This document shows, one piece after another, positions 51,816-60,527 of a stretch of DNA of 64,000 nucleotides. The notes under the pieces were generated by a model. It saw only the letters and a program-made list of their open reading frames with translations, was not told the DNA's origin and made no database searches. Source of the DNA: Nonlabens antarcticus (GTDB taxonomy: Bacteria > Bacteroidota > Bacteroidia > Flavobacteriales > Flavobacteriaceae); assembly GCF_015356755.1 (NCBI RefSeq), contig NZ_JADFCO010000066.1, positions 248,001 through 312,000 on the forward strand. The letters run 5' to 3'. Each line of letters opens with the position of its first letter. The stretch's first letter is position 1. The translations under genes were made by a program, and so were the position numbers.

Positions 51816-52584
51816 TTAACGATGAGAGATGGAGCAATTTTTGATTTTTAGATTTATTTTTTTGGAAGCTGATTGTTCAGTACTGATTTTGTGAGTCTGA
51901 TACAGGTTTTAGATAGCCTCATATTTACAAAAATATATATATTTCCAGCGGCTAGGATTACTTCTTTCGATGAAGTCTAACACTATGTCGCTAGTGAACC
52001 AATCACCATATATGGTTCTCATCTTTCATTGAATAAATTCTTATTTTAATTGAGAAGATAGAGACAATACAGTATCAAAAAAAAACTCAGTTCAAGACTG
52101 GCTTCAGTTTTAATGCAGACCTCATTACTTTCGACAATTCTCCAGCGGAGTAAGTAAAATTTGATTTGATTTGAAGTTTTATTGAAAATATTTCTACAGC
52201 TAGGACGAATATTTTTTAGTGAAGGCTCACACTATTTGTCGGCGAATTAAAACTTTTTCTTGATTCTTATAAAAAACGAGAGTCGGGAAAGGGAACTCGC
52301 CAGTATAATCATGATACCATAATTGTATTTTAAGTATAGCTCATTATAAGTGTAACTCGTTAATTGACAGCTCCTACCAATCCTACCAAAGTAAACCTCT
52401 TAAAAGCTCCTTTCCTAAGAATAGTATAGGTCGATCTCGAAAGACTCAACCATTCGGGAAACGAAAAGGTTGAAGTAATTCAGAATCCAAATCCATTTGA
52501 GAATTTTAAACATAAACTGAAAGTTCCGACTGCCACTTCAACTGAGTGGGTAAAATTTCCTTTTGAAACTTGACTTTAATGTCT
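51816..52584. other. Gene-free stretch between recQ and the DEAD-box gene
   Basis: About 770 bases with no supportable gene. Two blocks look like old duplicates of each other: about 51945-52003 (TTTCCAGCGGCTAGGA through CACTATGTCGCTAGTGAA) and about 52187-52245 (TTTCTACAGCTAGGAC through CACTATTTGTCGGCGAA). Confidence 0.4.
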
Positions 52585-53721
52585 TTAGGAATTCCATTCC
52601 TCAAGATCCTCCATCCAGACTTTCATATTCGTCTTTTTCTGGATGGTTCTCATATGATGGGATTCCTCTGGAGTGACCAGAGAGATAACGGTTCCAGGAT
52701 TTTCTGCACGACCGGTTCTTCCTATTCTGTGGATGTAATCTTTGGGCGATCGTGGCAACTCGTAGTTGATGACAAATGGTAAGAATTCAATATCAATACC
52801 GCGAGAAAGTAAGTCGGTTGTGACTAGACATCTCACGTCACTCTCTGGATCCTTGAATTGGTTAAGGTGATCCTGTCGTGTTCCCTGAGCTTTTTTTCCG
52901 TGGATGGCTTTAGAGGTGATACCGTTTGTGTTTAGTTTGTCATTTACATGTTCCACTTGGTAAGTGGAAGAACAGAAGATCAAAACCTGCTGCATGTTGT
53001 GCTCTTCAATCAATTGACGCAACAGTACCCCTTTTTTCTCATCGATAACACGGTAACCTATCTGCTTAATGAGAGAAAGATCTTCATCAGGCACGGGAAG
53101 ATTAATAACTACTGGATCCAGTGTCAAATGTTGAATGATCTCTGTAACTTTAGGGGATAGGGTCGCAGAAAATAGTAGTGTTTGAATCTTACTGGGCAAT
53201 CGTGTAAATACCTGATTCATTTCCTCACGGAAACCCATGGACAACATCTTGTCGGCCTCATCAAGAACAAGGATTTTTGTATTTGCAATCTTAACGGCAT
53301 TCTTTTCTATCAATTCTATCAAGCGACCTGGAGTTGCTACAAGAACATCCACAGAATTCATATTCATCATCTGGGGATTGATACTCACACCACCATAAAC
53401 CGCCATCGTAATTAGCGGATTCTTGAGCGCTTTTGAAAAAAGGATGATTGCTTCACTTACCTGCACCGCAAGTTCCCGTGTAGGAACCATAACTAATGCT
53501 TGAATTTCCCGGTTTTCAGAAGGCTGGTTCTTAAGCCGATCAAGTAACGGTAATACATAGGCTAATGTCTTTCCAGAACCCGTTTTTGCAATTCCCATTA
53601 CATCTTTTCCTGCGAGAATAGAAGGAATAGCCTGTTCCTGAATAGGAGTAGGTTTAGGAAATTGGTTTTTCTCTAGATGGCTAACTAATGCGCTAGAAAG
53701 TTTGAGTTCTTTGAAGGTCAT
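52585..53721 (-). CDS. DEAD-box ATP-dependent RNA helicase
   Basis: 378 residues, the helicase core alone with a short tail. The Q-motif is FPKPTPIQEQAIP. GIAKTGSGKTLAYVLPLL (I), VPTRELA (Ia), ATPGRLIEL (Ib), LVLDEADKML (II), FSATLS (III), TTDLLSRGIDIE (V) and YIHRIGRTGRAE (VI) are all present. It unwinds short RNA duplexes in ribosome assembly or mRNA turnover. Without a C-terminal specificity extension it cannot be named further. Confidence 0.93.
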   Translation of the reverse strand: MTFKELKLSSALVSHLEKNQFPKPTPIQEQAIPSILAGKDVMGIAKTGSGKTLAYVLPLLDRLKNQPSENREIQALVMVPTRELAVQVSEAIILFSKALKNPLITMAVYGGVSINPQMMNMNSVDVLVATPGRLIELIEKNAVKIANTKILVLDEADKMLSMGFREEMNQVFTRLPSKIQTLLFSATLSPKVTEIIQHLTLDPVVINLPVPDEDLSLIKQIGYRVIDEKKGVLLRQLIEEHNMQQVLIFCSSTYQVEHVNDKLNTNGITSKAIHGKKAQGTRQDHLNQFKDPESDVRCLVTTDLLSRGIDIEFLPFVINYELPRSPKDYIHRIGRTGRAENPGTVISLVTPEESHHMRTIQKKTNMKVWMEDLEEWNS

Positions 53722-53837
53722 ATGAAAAATTGAAGCTGCAAAGGTAGCGAGTTAAATTACCAATGATTACCAAAGCCGCCATAGATCGTTTGTTTGTAAA
53801 CCAGCGTATCGTAAATTTGTTTTTTTAGAAAATTATC

Positions 53838-54437
53838 ATGAAACTTTCTGCCAGTTACTATCAGCACAACGACGTTGTTTTTCTTGCCAAAGACTTGATA
53901 GGTAAAACCATAATTTCCAGAGTAGATGATCAACTAACCAGCGGTATCATTACAGAAACTGAGGCATACCGCGGCGTGGATGATAAAGCATGCCATGCAC
54001 ACCTTGGAAAATTTACAGAGCGTACTAAGGTGATGTATGAACCTGGCGGTGTTGCCTATGTGTATTTATGCTATGGCATTCACAACCTTTTCAATATCAT
54101 CACAAACACAGACCAGCAGGCAGACGCGGTTCTCATACGAGCGGTAGAGCCCGTTGATGGCATCGACCTAATGCTGGAGCGTCGCGGTAAGTCAACACTA
54201 GAAAAGTCTTTGACTTCTGGACCCGGTAATTTCAGTAAGGCGTTTGCCTTAGACAGATCGCATTATGGGGAAGATCTTACGGGAGATTTAATATGGATTG
54301 AGGATGATGCAGAATTTCGCTTTCGCGAAAGCGAGATAACTGCCTGCAAAAGAATAGGAATCGACTATGCAGCGGAAGACAAAAACCTACCGTGGCGTTT
54401 CTATCTGAACACTTCTAAATATGTGAGCAAACGCTAA
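53838..54437 (+). CDS. DNA-3-methyladenine glycosylase (AAG/MPG type)
   Basis: It excises alkylated purines in base excision repair. 199 residues. MKLSASYYQHNDVVFLAKDL, then LIGKTI, ITETEAYRGVDDKACHAH (the catalytic Glu), KVMYEPGGVAYVYLCYGIHN and LTSGPGNFSKAFAL are diagnostic of the AAG family. A palindrome copy encodes FRFRES in the surface region before the last strands. It is transcribed away from the DEAD-box gene. Confidence 0.94.
   Translation: MKLSASYYQHNDVVFLAKDLIGKTIISRVDDQLTSGIITETEAYRGVDDKACHAHLGKFTERTKVMYEPGGVAYVYLCYGIHNLFNIITNTDQQADAVLIRAVEPVDGIDLMLERRGKSTLEKSLTSGPGNFSKAFALDRSHYGEDLTGDLIWIEDDAEFRFRESEITACKRIGIDYAAEDKNLPWRFYLNTSKYVSKR
54318..54333. repeat. Palindrome CGCTTTCGCGAAAGCG
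   Basis: Perfect copy in the alkyl-purine glycosylase gene, read as RFRES. Confidence 0.9.
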
Positions 54438-54534
54438 TAGTAGAAATACGCAGGACTGTAAGGCAAAGTTGATTTCCACAGTGTTATTAGGATGAACTAA
54501 CATTTTAATCAATAGTCGCTTAACGTAAGCATTT

Positions 54535-55245
54535 CTATCGATACTCAGGATTCTCAAAAGCCCATTTGTTGCCTTTGCTCCATTGCTCTGTGGAATTACC
54601 ATACGCAGAATACCCGTTATTCGTTTTGAGCAGGTGGGCGAGGTGCATAATATTATAAGTCATAAAAGTAGTATTGCGCTGTGTGAAATCGTTGTCCAAA
54701 CCCACTTTCCCATCGTCCCCATAACTGGGTCCCGGGCCCGCTTCTCCTATCCAGCCAGCATCTGCCTGTGGTGGGATGGAATAACCTACATGCTGCAGGG
54801 AATATAAAATACCCATCGCACAATGTTTGATACCGTCCTCATTTCCCGTGATGATCGTCCCGCCGACTTTGCCGTAGAATTTATACTGTCCCTTTTCATT
54901 AGTTAGGCCACTCAAGGCATAGAGCCGTTCAATGAGCAACTGGGTCTGAGACGATTTTTCACCCAACCAGATGGGAGTTCCTATAATAAGTATATCGGCA
55001 TCCATTACTTTTTTAGAAATGTCGACCCATGCGTCTTTGTCCCAACCATGTTTTGTCATGTCTGGTTGCACACCGCTGGCAACATCGTGGTCTATAAACC
55101 GCAGGTGTTCCACGGCGACACCTTCTTTTTCCATAATATTTGCACTGACATCCATCAACATTCTTGTGTGACTTTTCTCGGGAGATTTTTTGAGCGTGCA
55201 ATTGATATAAATGGCTTTAAGTTGGGAAAAATCTGGAGTGTTCAT
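54535..55245 (-). CDS. NADPH-dependent FMN reductase/flavodoxin-like protein
   Basis: 236 residues from ATG 55245. LKAIYINCTLKKSPEKSHTR is the phosphate-binding loop of the FMN site. DADILIIGTPIWLGEKSSQT and GKVGGTIITGNEDGIKHCAM form the rest of the flavin pocket. It probably reduces quinones or other small acceptors with NAD(P)H; the substrate is unknown. An in-frame start at 55314 would add 23 residues not typical of the fold, so 55245 is preferred. It is divergent from htpG. Confidence 0.85.
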   Translation of the reverse strand: MNTPDFSQLKAIYINCTLKKSPEKSHTRMLMDVSANIMEKEGVAVEHLRFIDHDVASGVQPDMTKHGWDKDAWVDISKKVMDADILIIGTPIWLGEKSSQTQLLIERLYALSGLTNEKGQYKFYGKVGGTIITGNEDGIKHCAMGILYSLQHVGYSIPPQADAGWIGEAGPGPSYGDDGKVGLDNDFTQRNTTFMTYNIMHLAHLLKTNNGYSAYGNSTEQWSKGNKWAFENPEYR

Positions 55246-55328
55246 GGGTGTTGAATTAAAGTGTATTCCTAAATGTCGGAAATCTGGCCGGTTATCTGTG
55301 TAGCTTTCTGTCAAAATTCACATTTAAA

Positions 55329-55367
55329 TGACAGCTTGTCACTGGGAATGGTTTGGTACTTGATTTG
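55329..55367 (+). promoter_or_regulatory. Palindrome TGACAGCTTGTCA and sigma-54-like element before htpG
   Basis: TGACA-GCT-TGTCA (55329-55341) is a perfect inverted repeat. TGGTACTTGATTTG (55354-55367) follows 12 nt later and matches TGGYAC-N5-TTG, close to a -24/-12 type promoter (GA where GC is usual). It lies 74-112 nt before the htpG start. It could be a stress-response operator and promoter. Confidence 0.5.
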
Positions 55368-55390
55368 ACCATTGAGACTGAGGACGTTTC

Positions 55391-55406
55391 CGCTTTCGCG
55401 AAAGCG
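55391..55406. repeat. Palindrome CGCTTTCGCGAAAGCG (intergenic)
   Basis: Perfect copy in the leader of htpG, 34 nt before the start codon. Confidence 0.9.
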
Positions 55407-55440
55407 AACTAAACATCAATCTTAAAAACACGATTTATAA

Positions 55441-57333
55441 ATGTCACAAGAAGGAAAAATTAATGTAGCGGTGGAGAATATCTTCCCCCTCATCAAAAAG
55501 TTTTTATACAGCGATCACGAGATCTTTTTACGTGAGCTCATTTCAAATGCAACTGATGCCACCCTTAAACTGAAGCATCTTGCCCTGATAGGTGAGGCGA
55601 GTGTTGAGGTAGGCGAGCAACAAATTGAGGTGAAGATCAATAAGGAAGAGGGCACGTTACATATTATTGACCAAGGTCTGGGAATGACGGAGGAAGAGGT
55701 GCAGAAATACATCAACGATATCGCATTTTCTGGAGCAGAGGAGTTTCTGGAAAAATACAAGGACAGCGCAAAAGACAGTGGAATTATAGGACACTTCGGT
55801 CTAGGATTCTACTCGGCCTTTATGGTGGCAAGCAAGGTAGAGATCCTTACAAAATCTTACAAAGACGAGCCAGCGGTGCACTGGAGCTGTGATGGATCAC
55901 CTAATTATACGATCGAGCCAGGAACCAAGGAAAACTTTGGAACAGAAATTATTCTGCATATTTCTGATGACGAGAAGGAATTTCTTGAAGAAAGTAAGAT
56001 CACTGAATTGTTGACGAAGTACAACAAGTTCATGCCGGTGCCGATTAAATTTGGTATGAAAACCGAAACTTTGGAAAAGCCAGAAGGCGCCAAAGAAGAG
56101 GACAAAGCTCCTACTAAAGAGGTTGATAATATCATTAACAACCCATCTCCAGCCTGGACAAAACAACCAACGGAATTAGAAGATCAAGATTATAAGAATT
56201 TCTACCGTGAGTTGTATCCCATGCAATTTGAGGATCCATTGTTCCACATTCACTTGAATGTAGATTATCCATTCAACCTGACGGGAATCCTTTATTTCCC
56301 TAAGATGACCCAAGACTTGAATGTACAGAAGGATCGCATCCAGTTGTATCAAAACCAGGTTTTCGTAACGGATAATGTGGAAGGGATCGTACCAGAATTC
56401 TTGACCATGTTGCGCGGTGTGATCGATAGTCCAGACATTCCATTGAACGTTTCCCGATCTTACCTACAATCTGACGGTGCGGTTAAGAAAATATCCAGCT
56501 ATATCACTAGAAAGGTGGCAGACAAATTAAAGTCTCTATTTAATGAGGATCGCAAAGCTTTTGAAGAAAAGTGGAACGATATCAAGATCGTTATTGAGTA
56601 CGGAATGTTGAGTGAGGATAAATTCTTTGAGAAGTCAGATGCGTTTGCCTTGTATCCTACCGTTGATGGTTCCTATTATACATGGGATGAGTTGATGGAG
56701 AAAATCAAACCAACTCAAACCGATAAGGACGGTAAGACGGTTGTTTTATATACATCAAACAAAGAAGCACAGCACAGTTATCTAGCTGGTGCGAAGGCAA
56801 AGGGTTACGAAGTCCTATTATTAGATTCCCCAATCATCTCGCACTTGATGCAAAAATTAGAGCAATCTAAAGAGAACGTCACTTTTGCTAGAGTAGATGC
56901 AGACAGCGTAGATAACCTGGTTAAGAAAGAGGAAGAGCAAATTTCCAAACTTTCTGATGAAGAGAAAGAAGCGCTTCAAAAAAGCATCACTGAAACTATA
57001 GGAGATTCTAGCTATAGCGTGCAAGTAGAAGCAATGAGCAGCGATAGCGCACCCTTTATGATTACCCAGCCAGAATTTATGCGTCGCATGAAAGAGATGC
57101 AAGCGACTGGTGGCGGTGGCGGTATGATGGGCTTTGGTAATATGCCAGACATGTACAACCTTGTGGTTAATGGTAATCACGAGTTGGTTCAAGAGATCTT
57201 CAACGCTAAAGCAGGAAAGAAAAAAGACCGATTGATCAAACAATCAGTTGATCTAGCTAAACTTTCTCAGGGATTGTTGAAAGGTGAAGCCTTGACACAA
57301 TTTGTAAATAGAAGTTATGAGCTGATCAAATAA
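55441..57333 (+). CDS. htpG: Molecular chaperone HtpG (Hsp90)
   Basis: A cytoplasmic ATP-dependent chaperone dimer. 630 residues. The GHKL ATPase N-domain is clear: ELISNATDA (Asn contact), IDQGLGMTEEEV, GIIGHFGLGFYSAFMVA. The middle domain has LYFPKMTQDLNVQKDRIQLY and VDSPDIPLNVSRS-like residues (GVIDSPDIPLNVSRSYLQ). The C-domain contains a Gly/Met-rich loop (TGGGGGMMGFGNMPDMYNL). It has its own promoter region and a strong terminator. Confidence 0.97.
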   Translation: MSQEGKINVAVENIFPLIKKFLYSDHEIFLRELISNATDATLKLKHLALIGEASVEVGEQQIEVKINKEEGTLHIIDQGLGMTEEEVQKYINDIAFSGAEEFLEKYKDSAKDSGIIGHFGLGFYSAFMVASKVEILTKSYKDEPAVHWSCDGSPNYTIEPGTKENFGTEIILHISDDEKEFLEESKITELLTKYNKFMPVPIKFGMKTETLEKPEGAKEEDKAPTKEVDNIINNPSPAWTKQPTELEDQDYKNFYRELYPMQFEDPLFHIHLNVDYPFNLTGILYFPKMTQDLNVQKDRIQLYQNQVFVTDNVEGIVPEFLTMLRGVIDSPDIPLNVSRSYLQSDGAVKKISSYITRKVADKLKSLFNEDRKAFEEKWNDIKIVIEYGMLSEDKFFEKSDAFALYPTVDGSYYTWDELMEKIKPTQTDKDGKTVVLYTSNKEAQHSYLAGAKAKGYEVLLLDSPIISHLMQKLEQSKENVTFARVDADSVDNLVKKEEEQISKLSDEEKEALQKSITETIGDSSYSVQVEAMSSDSAPFMITQPEFMRRMKEMQATGGGGGMMGFGNMPDMYNLVVNGNHELVQEIFNAKAGKKKDRLIKQSVDLAKLSQGLLKGEALTQFVNRSYELIK

Positions 57334-57355
57334 CGATTTGTATTTTTAGTATAGG

Positions 57356-57383
57356 AAAGCCCTCAATATTGAGGGCTTTTTTT
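57356..57383 (+). terminator. Rho-independent terminator of htpG
   Basis: AAAGCCCTCA-ATAT-TGAGGGCTTT followed by a T-run, 23 nt past the htpG stop; the stem is 10 bp with a 2-4 nt loop. Confidence 0.93.
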
Positions 57384-57615
57384 ATTTAAATGAAATTTAG
57401 AGATTACGTTTATAATAATGTGAGAAAAATCTTATGAGATATGTTAAAAATTAACATTTTGTGATTAACAAATGTTATTAGCTTCCTACAAAATAATGTT
57501 AGATATCGGAGATATGTGCTTTAACAATAAATTAACAAAAGAGTGCAAAGTGTTGTAATTACACTTGTTACGTTATTGTTTTATCTCGATTATTAGATTA
57601 GTAGACTAACGACAA

Positions 57616-57648
57616 TTTGTTTTTCCTACAAAGACATGCCTATATTTG
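57616..57648 (+). promoter_or_regulatory. Bacteroidetes-type promoter of the curli operon
   Basis: TTTG at 57616-57619, 21 nt, then TATATTTG at 57641-57648 match the Bacteroidetes -33/-7 consensus (TTTG, N19-21, TAnnTTTG). Transcription would start near 57655 and leave a leader of about 170 nt before the first curli gene. The stretch 57384-57826 contains no gene. Confidence 0.65.
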
Positions 57649-57826
57649 GATAACTTTAAGAAACACGCTTCCCTACAGTTTCTTAAAACGACAGCCCTCC
57701 CCTAAACTGTCATAATTGATCCCCTAGAATAAATTGACATATTGATTGTTCGATAGCAAAGCAGAAGCGTAAGGTCTGTTGTGTTAGCTCCTGAAAATGT
57801 ATTTATTAATTCTAAATATTTTAATT

Positions 57827-59137
57827 ATGAAGAGAGTAATTCTTTGTGTTTCGGCACTACTAGCAGGAGGATTTGCGTTTGCGCAGACTCCAAAAACCGT
57901 AACTCCACAATCAAAACAGGCTTTGGCACCCAATGCAGCTGTAGGAGGTAACCTTTCAACCATTGACCAAGTAGGGATTGGTAGTGATGGACTTGCAGTT
58001 CAAGAAGGAACTATGAATACATCATACATCAACCAGACTGGAACAAGTGCTTCTAACAGAAACCTTGCTATTGTAGCTCAATCGGGTAATGTAGGAGATC
58101 CTGGAATCGCAAGAAGTGGTTTTAAAAATTATGCAGATTTAACTCAAGATGGTGAAGGAAACCAAATGGGAGCTTTGCAATTAGGCGATAAGAATACCGC
58201 TTGGGGTAATCAATTAGGTAATGACAACGTTGCATTGATGGAGCAAGGAGCTGTTAACGCTCGTCAAGCTCAGAACAACTATGCTGAGGTTGCTCAAACT
58301 GGAAACGGCAATGAGGCTGAAGTTCAACAACGTTTTGATAACAATATCGCTTCTTCCACTCAAGATAATACCGGATTTGCTACTGGAAACAGATCTTATC
58401 AGGAACAAGTATCTGCTGGAAACCAAAGTAATGGTCATACTGCAATCTCAACACAACGTGGTGGGGATAACGAAGTAAGACAATTTCAAACGGGTCCTAA
58501 TTCTGCAGTAGGTAACTATGCAGAAGCAAATCAAGGGGATATCAATGGAACTGATACGGCAACTGGTGCTTATGCTCAGCAAATTCAATCCGGATCTGGA
58601 CAACAAGCTTATATCAATCAAAAGTTAGCTGGTGACGAGGCTTATCAAGAGCAATTAGGTGCAAACAACGTTGCTGTTGCTGATCAAAACCTAGGTGGAG
58701 TTGTTAGTGGAGGAGATAATTTTTCTTCCCAATATCAAGATGGTACTGGTAACGACGCTGAAGCAAATCAGAACGGAAACAACAACGAATCTTTCCAAGA
58801 GCAATTTGGAGTAGGAAACTCAGCTTTAACCGTTCAAAAATTCGGTCAATCTGCTGGTAACTATGCGCAGTCTATCCAAACTGGAAATGACAATGACTCT
58901 CAGATCAGACAAAATTCAAATGGTAACTTTGCACAAGTTGATCAATTTGGTTCTAATCACATGAGTATTGTTAATCAAAACCAATTGGGTACTCAATTAG
59001 GGAATGCTTCATTCAATGGTTCAAATACTGCATCTGTTCTTCAAAGAGATGCTAACGGACTTTCAAATGCTGTACAGACTTTATTGAAATCTAGATCTGG
59101 TCTTTCTCCAGCTGCTAAGACTTTGAGCAGACTATAA
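57827..59137 (+). CDS. Major curlin-like fibre subunit
   Basis: 436 residues from ATG 57827. The signal peptide is MKRVILCVSALLAGGFAFAQ. The rest is a repetitive Gln/Asn/Gly-rich chain with the curlin pattern Q-x-G-x2-N-x-A, for example ADLTQDGEGNQMGALQLGDK, AEVAQTGNGNEAEVQQ, YAQSIQTGNDNDSQIRQNSN and AQVDQFGSNH. It should be secreted through CsgG and assemble as amyloid on the cell surface. It is much longer than E. coli CsgA (151 residues). It is the first gene of the operon, followed by a hairpin. Confidence 0.88.
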   Translation: MKRVILCVSALLAGGFAFAQTPKTVTPQSKQALAPNAAVGGNLSTIDQVGIGSDGLAVQEGTMNTSYINQTGTSASNRNLAIVAQSGNVGDPGIARSGFKNYADLTQDGEGNQMGALQLGDKNTAWGNQLGNDNVALMEQGAVNARQAQNNYAEVAQTGNGNEAEVQQRFDNNIASSTQDNTGFATGNRSYQEQVSAGNQSNGHTAISTQRGGDNEVRQFQTGPNSAVGNYAEANQGDINGTDTATGAYAQQIQSGSGQQAYINQKLAGDEAYQEQLGANNVAVADQNLGGVVSGGDNFSSQYQDGTGNDAEANQNGNNNESFQEQFGVGNSALTVQKFGQSAGNYAQSIQTGNDNDSQIRQNSNGNFAQVDQFGSNHMSIVNQNQLGTQLGNASFNGSNTASVLQRDANGLSNAVQTLLKSRSGLSPAAKTLSRL

Positions 59138-59169
59138 TTAACGAGTGTTAATTGTATAAAGTAAGTTAT

Positions 59170-59202
59170 GGTAGAATCGAGTACATATTTCTCGATTCTA
59201 CC
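59170..59202 (+). promoter_or_regulatory. Perfect 12-bp hairpin after the major curlin
   Basis: GGTAGAATCGAG, a 9-nt loop, then CTCGATTCTACC, 32 nt after the stop and without a strong T-run. It fits an mRNA-stabilising or partial-termination hairpin, giving more major than minor subunit. Confidence 0.7.
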
Positions 59203-59276
59203 TATTACTTATTAAAAGGCAAACTAACTCTGAATTCCTATTATTCATCAATAGATTAATCTAAAACCCCACTAAA

Positions 59277-59792
59277 ATGAAATATGCGCTTTCTATTTTT
59301 TTATTATTAGTGATGTCAACTATCTCATTAAGTCAGACTTATAACGATGATAAGGATTTAATTAATCAGAATACATCAACTAGTTCAAATGAACAAATTA
59401 ATATAGTTCAAAATCAAACGTTTTTTAAAACGGATACACGCCGTCTACCGCCTACAGGAAATTCGGTTTTTATTGAACAAGTTGGCTTTAATAATACAGG
59501 ATCAGTAGCTATAACATCAAATCAAAGTGATGTCAATCTTTTACAAATAGGATCAAATAACGAAGCTTTTATAAATTTAAGAGCTGGAATCATCAGAGAA
59601 AATGTTGCCCAAATAGGAAATGACAATTTATTTAGGGATTATAGTCTGCACGGTGCACAACTTCATACAGCAGACATTATTCAAAATGGAAGTTACAATG
59701 AGATTATCAGTGTGGGCAGAAATAGTCTTTCTGAACAGATCAAGGTTACCCAAAGTGGAATAGGCAAACAAGCCTACATTATTCATAATTAA
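59277..59792 (+). CDS. Minor curlin-like (CsgB-type) subunit
   Basis: 171 residues. The signal peptide is MKYALSIFLLLVMSTISLSQ. Curlin-type repeats follow: VFIEQVGFNNTGSVAI, VNLLQIGSNNEAFINL, NVAQIGNDNLFRDYS, ADIIQNGSYNEIIS and IKVTQSGIGKQAYII. With five units and a position after the major subunit, it resembles the nucleator CsgB. Its stop shares a base with the start of the next gene (TAATG). Confidence 0.82.
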   Translation: MKYALSIFLLLVMSTISLSQTYNDDKDLINQNTSTSSNEQINIVQNQTFFKTDTRRLPPTGNSVFIEQVGFNNTGSVAITSNQSDVNLLQIGSNNEAFINLRAGIIRENVAQIGNDNLFRDYSLHGAQLHTADIIQNGSYNEIISVGRNSLSEQIKVTQSGIGKQAYIIHN

Positions 59793-60517
59793 TGAAATAT
59801 GTTATTATCATATTTCTAATTACAATGGGTTTTTCACAAGCTCAAGAATCCTTATACAATCAATCTGTAAAAGCAGAAATATTGATGGAAGATCAAGGAG
59901 GTTTTTTAAATATCACAGGAATGGCATCCAACCTGACAAATGCGGAGCAAAGTATTCGATATGAACTTGCGGTAATTAAAAAGGATACAGCAAGCAATAA
60001 TAGTTCTAAAAATAATCAAACGGGAAGAGGAGTACTTAAAGCAAAATCGCAGGGAGTCCTTTCAACTACAAGTGTAAACTTAAATATCCCAGATATTTTA
60101 ACCATCATGTTACTTATTTATGATCAAGATGATAATTTAATAGGTAAGGATTTGAAACGAATTGAGCCTAACACTTTTCATCTAGAAACTAAACAAGTAG
60201 ACACATATGACGGTATCGAGATTAAAGGATTAGTTACGAGAAATTTAAGAACCGCACCAGCTAGAAAATTCTATGATTACTTTTTTAAAGAATATAAAAG
60301 ATATCAAATTAATGGCAATAGGGTGGTCTCGATCAATGAAAAATTTGGTCAAGGTCGTAGCTCTAGAATAGAGGTACTTGTAGGAACCGAAATAGTATAT
60401 CAATTTTTCCTTAATCCCACTGATGATTTTATAAAGGAAATGGGTGATTACTGTGTACGTCTTGTCTATCAACAATTTGAAAAGCTTAAGGCTATAGAAG
60501 CCTCCATTAATAACTAA
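59792..60517 (+). CDS. csgE: CsgE curli assembly protein with a CsgH-like N-terminal domain
   Basis: 241 residues. The signal peptide (MKYVIIIFLITMGFSQAQ) is followed by residues ~25-120, a beta-rich domain (GFLNITGMASNLTNAEQSIR, YELAVIKKDTASNN, NNQTGRGVLKA) that resembles CsgH, the curlin-binding inhibitor of other phyla. From ~136 on it is CsgE: IEIKGLVTRNLRTAPARKFY, VVSINEKFGQGRSSRIEVLV and IVYQFFLNPT. CsgE normally caps CsgG in the periplasm and brings curlins to it. The CsgE part is firm and the CsgH likeness is inferred by eye. Confidence 0.85.
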   Translation: MKYVIIIFLITMGFSQAQESLYNQSVKAEILMEDQGGFLNITGMASNLTNAEQSIRYELAVIKKDTASNNSSKNNQTGRGVLKAKSQGVLSTTSVNLNIPDILTIMLLIYDQDDNLIGKDLKRIEPNTFHLETKQVDTYDGIEIKGLVTRNLRTAPARKFYDYFFKEYKRYQINGNRVVSINEKFGQGRSSRIEVLVGTEIVYQFFLNPTDDFIKEMGDYCVRLVYQQFEKLKAIEASINN

Positions 60518-60527
60518 TAATTCAACA

